6,457 nucleotides of DNA. Source: Nitrospirae bacterium RBG_16_43_11 (GTDB taxonomy: Bacteria > Nitrospirota > 9FT-COMBO-42-15 > HDB-SIOI813). The stretch covers positions 334-6,790 of the forward strand of contig MHEI01000016.1 in NCBI GenBank assembly GCA_001805165.1, given 5' to 3'. Of the stretch, positions 5,819-6,457 are shown in pieces. The notes under the pieces are model-generated. The model was not told where the DNA came from. It saw nothing but the letters and a program-made list of their open reading frames with translations, and did no database searches. A program made the position numbers and the translations under genes. Numbering within the stretch: position 1 is the first letter of the stretch; each line of letters starts with the position of its first letter.

Positions 5819-6457
5819 TTATTTTAGTGTTTTATCCAGCAATTCTATCGTGTGTACAACACGCAGGGACATCCCTTCCCTGTTCAGTGAATCCTCTATA
5901 TGAATCTTGCAACCCGGACAACCTGTCGCTACTACATCAGCACTGCTGCGCCTGATGCTTTCGGCCTTTCTTGTCCCTATATCTGAAGCAAGATCATAGT
6001 GATTCAGGCTGAATATGCCTCCAAAACCACAGCAGGCATCGGCCTCATCCATTTCAACGAATTCAACATCACTGATAGACCTCAGAATCTCCCTCGGAGA
6101 CTGATATATCCCAAGCCCTTTCTTAAGGTGACAGGGATCATGATATGTTACCTTAATTTTATGTCCCGATGCAACCTTATTTATATCTGAGTTTTTGCTC
6201 GAAAATCCCGACTCAAATCCCCCCTCGCCCCCCTTTACTAAAGGGGGGAACCTGTTTTCCCCCTTTGAAAAAGGGGGATCAAGGGGGATTTTCATCGTCC
6301 TTTGTGAGCCCAGAACAGAGGATTCAGGATTTTTGTTATGCACAAATTCATGTATATCTGTAATCTTCCCTGAGAAGCTTTTTACCTTTTCAGAGTTGCC
6401 ATTCATCAGGTGGCTGAGCAATACAGGATATTCCTTTTTGAGCGTATGCCCGCAGGT
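5819..6457 (-). CDS. GlcF-like CCG-domain (Fe-S)-binding protein, C-terminal part (partial)
   Basis: The frame enters from the right edge without a start and encodes 212 C-terminal residues of a protein with cysteine-rich CCG domains, as in glycolate oxidase subunit GlcF, LutA/LldE and heterodisulfide reductase HdrB. The visible remains of the first CCG domain read TCGHTLKKEYPVLL (1-14 of the fragment). The second is complete: YHDPCHLKKGLGIYQSPREI (105-124, C109), DACCGFGGIFSL (140-151, C142 and C143) and ATGCPGC (177-183, C180 and C183). These cysteines bind a [4Fe-4S]-type centre and pass electrons from a partner flavin oxidase, such as a GlcD-like protein that may lie upstream outside the window. 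A TTG at 6421 is an internal codon, not the start. Between the two domains, residues 56-81 are translated from a palindromic repeat, lengthening the linker to nearly 60 residues. Substrate (glycolate, lactate or other 2-hydroxy acid) cannot be decided. Confidence 0.85.
   Translation of the reverse strand, partial: TCGHTLKKEYPVLLSHLMNGNSEKVKSFSGKITDIHEFVHNKNPESSVLGSQRTMKIPLDPPFSKGENRFPPLVKGGEGGFESGFSSKNSDINKVASGHKIKVTYHDPCHLKKGLGIYQSPREILRSISDVEFVEMDEADACCGFGGIFSLNHYDLASDIGTRKAESIRRSSADVVATGCPGCKIHIEDSLNREGMSLRVVHTIELLDKTLK
6215..6291. repeat. Composite palindromic repeat inside the iron-sulfur gene
   Basis: The element has an outer 9-base inverted repeat, AAATCCCCC (6215-6223) and GGGGGATTT (6283-6291), enclosing two hairpins. 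The first is CCCCCCTTTA/TAAAGGGGGG (6228-6237 and 6239-6248, one central base). The second is TCCCCCTTT/AAAGGGGGA (6258-6266 and 6270-6278, loop GAA). It could fold as a three-way junction. It is translated on the minus strand as KIPLDPPFSKGE...GGEGGF. Repeats of this composition are widespread and multicopy in some bacterial genomes; copy number here cannot be seen. Confidence 0.75.

Noticed and set aside
6169..6363. Plus-strand open frame containing RPPLLKGGTCFPPLKKGDQGG
   Set aside because: This is the opposite-strand reading of the palindromic repeat and of the iron-sulfur gene, not a separate gene.

Overview
The window reads as a chromosomal segment from a Gram-negative, probably anaerobic or metal-cycling bacterium of moderate GC content. 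A two-gene operon encodes a periplasmic decaheme cytochrome c and a cysteine-free outer-membrane beta-barrel of the MtrA/MtrB (PioA/PioB, MtoA/MtoB) type. Housekeeping genes (polA, an HU-like protein, a transaldolase) and the end of a GlcF-like iron-sulfur protein flank it. Several GC-rich palindromic repeats of the kind common in Nitrospirota and Deltaproteobacteria-like genomes are scattered through it, two of them inside coding sequence at the N terminus of the porin and one inside the iron-sulfur protein. The lineage guess (Nitrospirota or a deltaproteobacterial relative) is inference only.

Layout. Bases 1 to about 865 (minus strand) hold the 5'-exonuclease part of DNA polymerase I, cut by the left edge. 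A short divergent promoter region (about 890-960) separates it from mtrA (961-2097, plus) and mtrB (2094-4574, plus), which overlap by an ATGA. A 143-base gap carries a good sigma-70 promoter, a possible SD-masking hairpin and a perfect SD for the HU-family gene (4718-4996, plus). That gene ends at a strong intrinsic terminator (5019-5052), which also covers the stop codon of the convergent transaldolase gene (5043-5693, minus). A 125-base spacer with a palindromic dispersed repeat follows, then the C-terminal 212 codons of a CCG-domain iron-sulfur protein (5819 to the right edge, minus).

How the genes work together. MtrA and MtrB are expected to form a porin-cytochrome conduit that moves electrons across the outer membrane, either outward to minerals or inward from Fe(II). 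No surface multiheme cytochrome (MtrC/OmcA type) lies next to them in the window, and both flanks are housekeeping genes, so this is a minimal AB module. Both proteins carry an unusual Pro/Glu-rich linker directly after the signal peptide, built from 9-residue (27-base) repeats. In MtrB the linker also includes two hairpin-forming repeats read in frame.

The most interesting signal is this reading of palindromic repeats as protein. A 77-base element with an outer inverted repeat and two inner hairpins sits in the linker between the two CCG domains of the iron-sulfur protein, and two shorter palindromes sit in the MtrB linker. In both proteins the repeat falls in a tolerant linker and keeps the frame.
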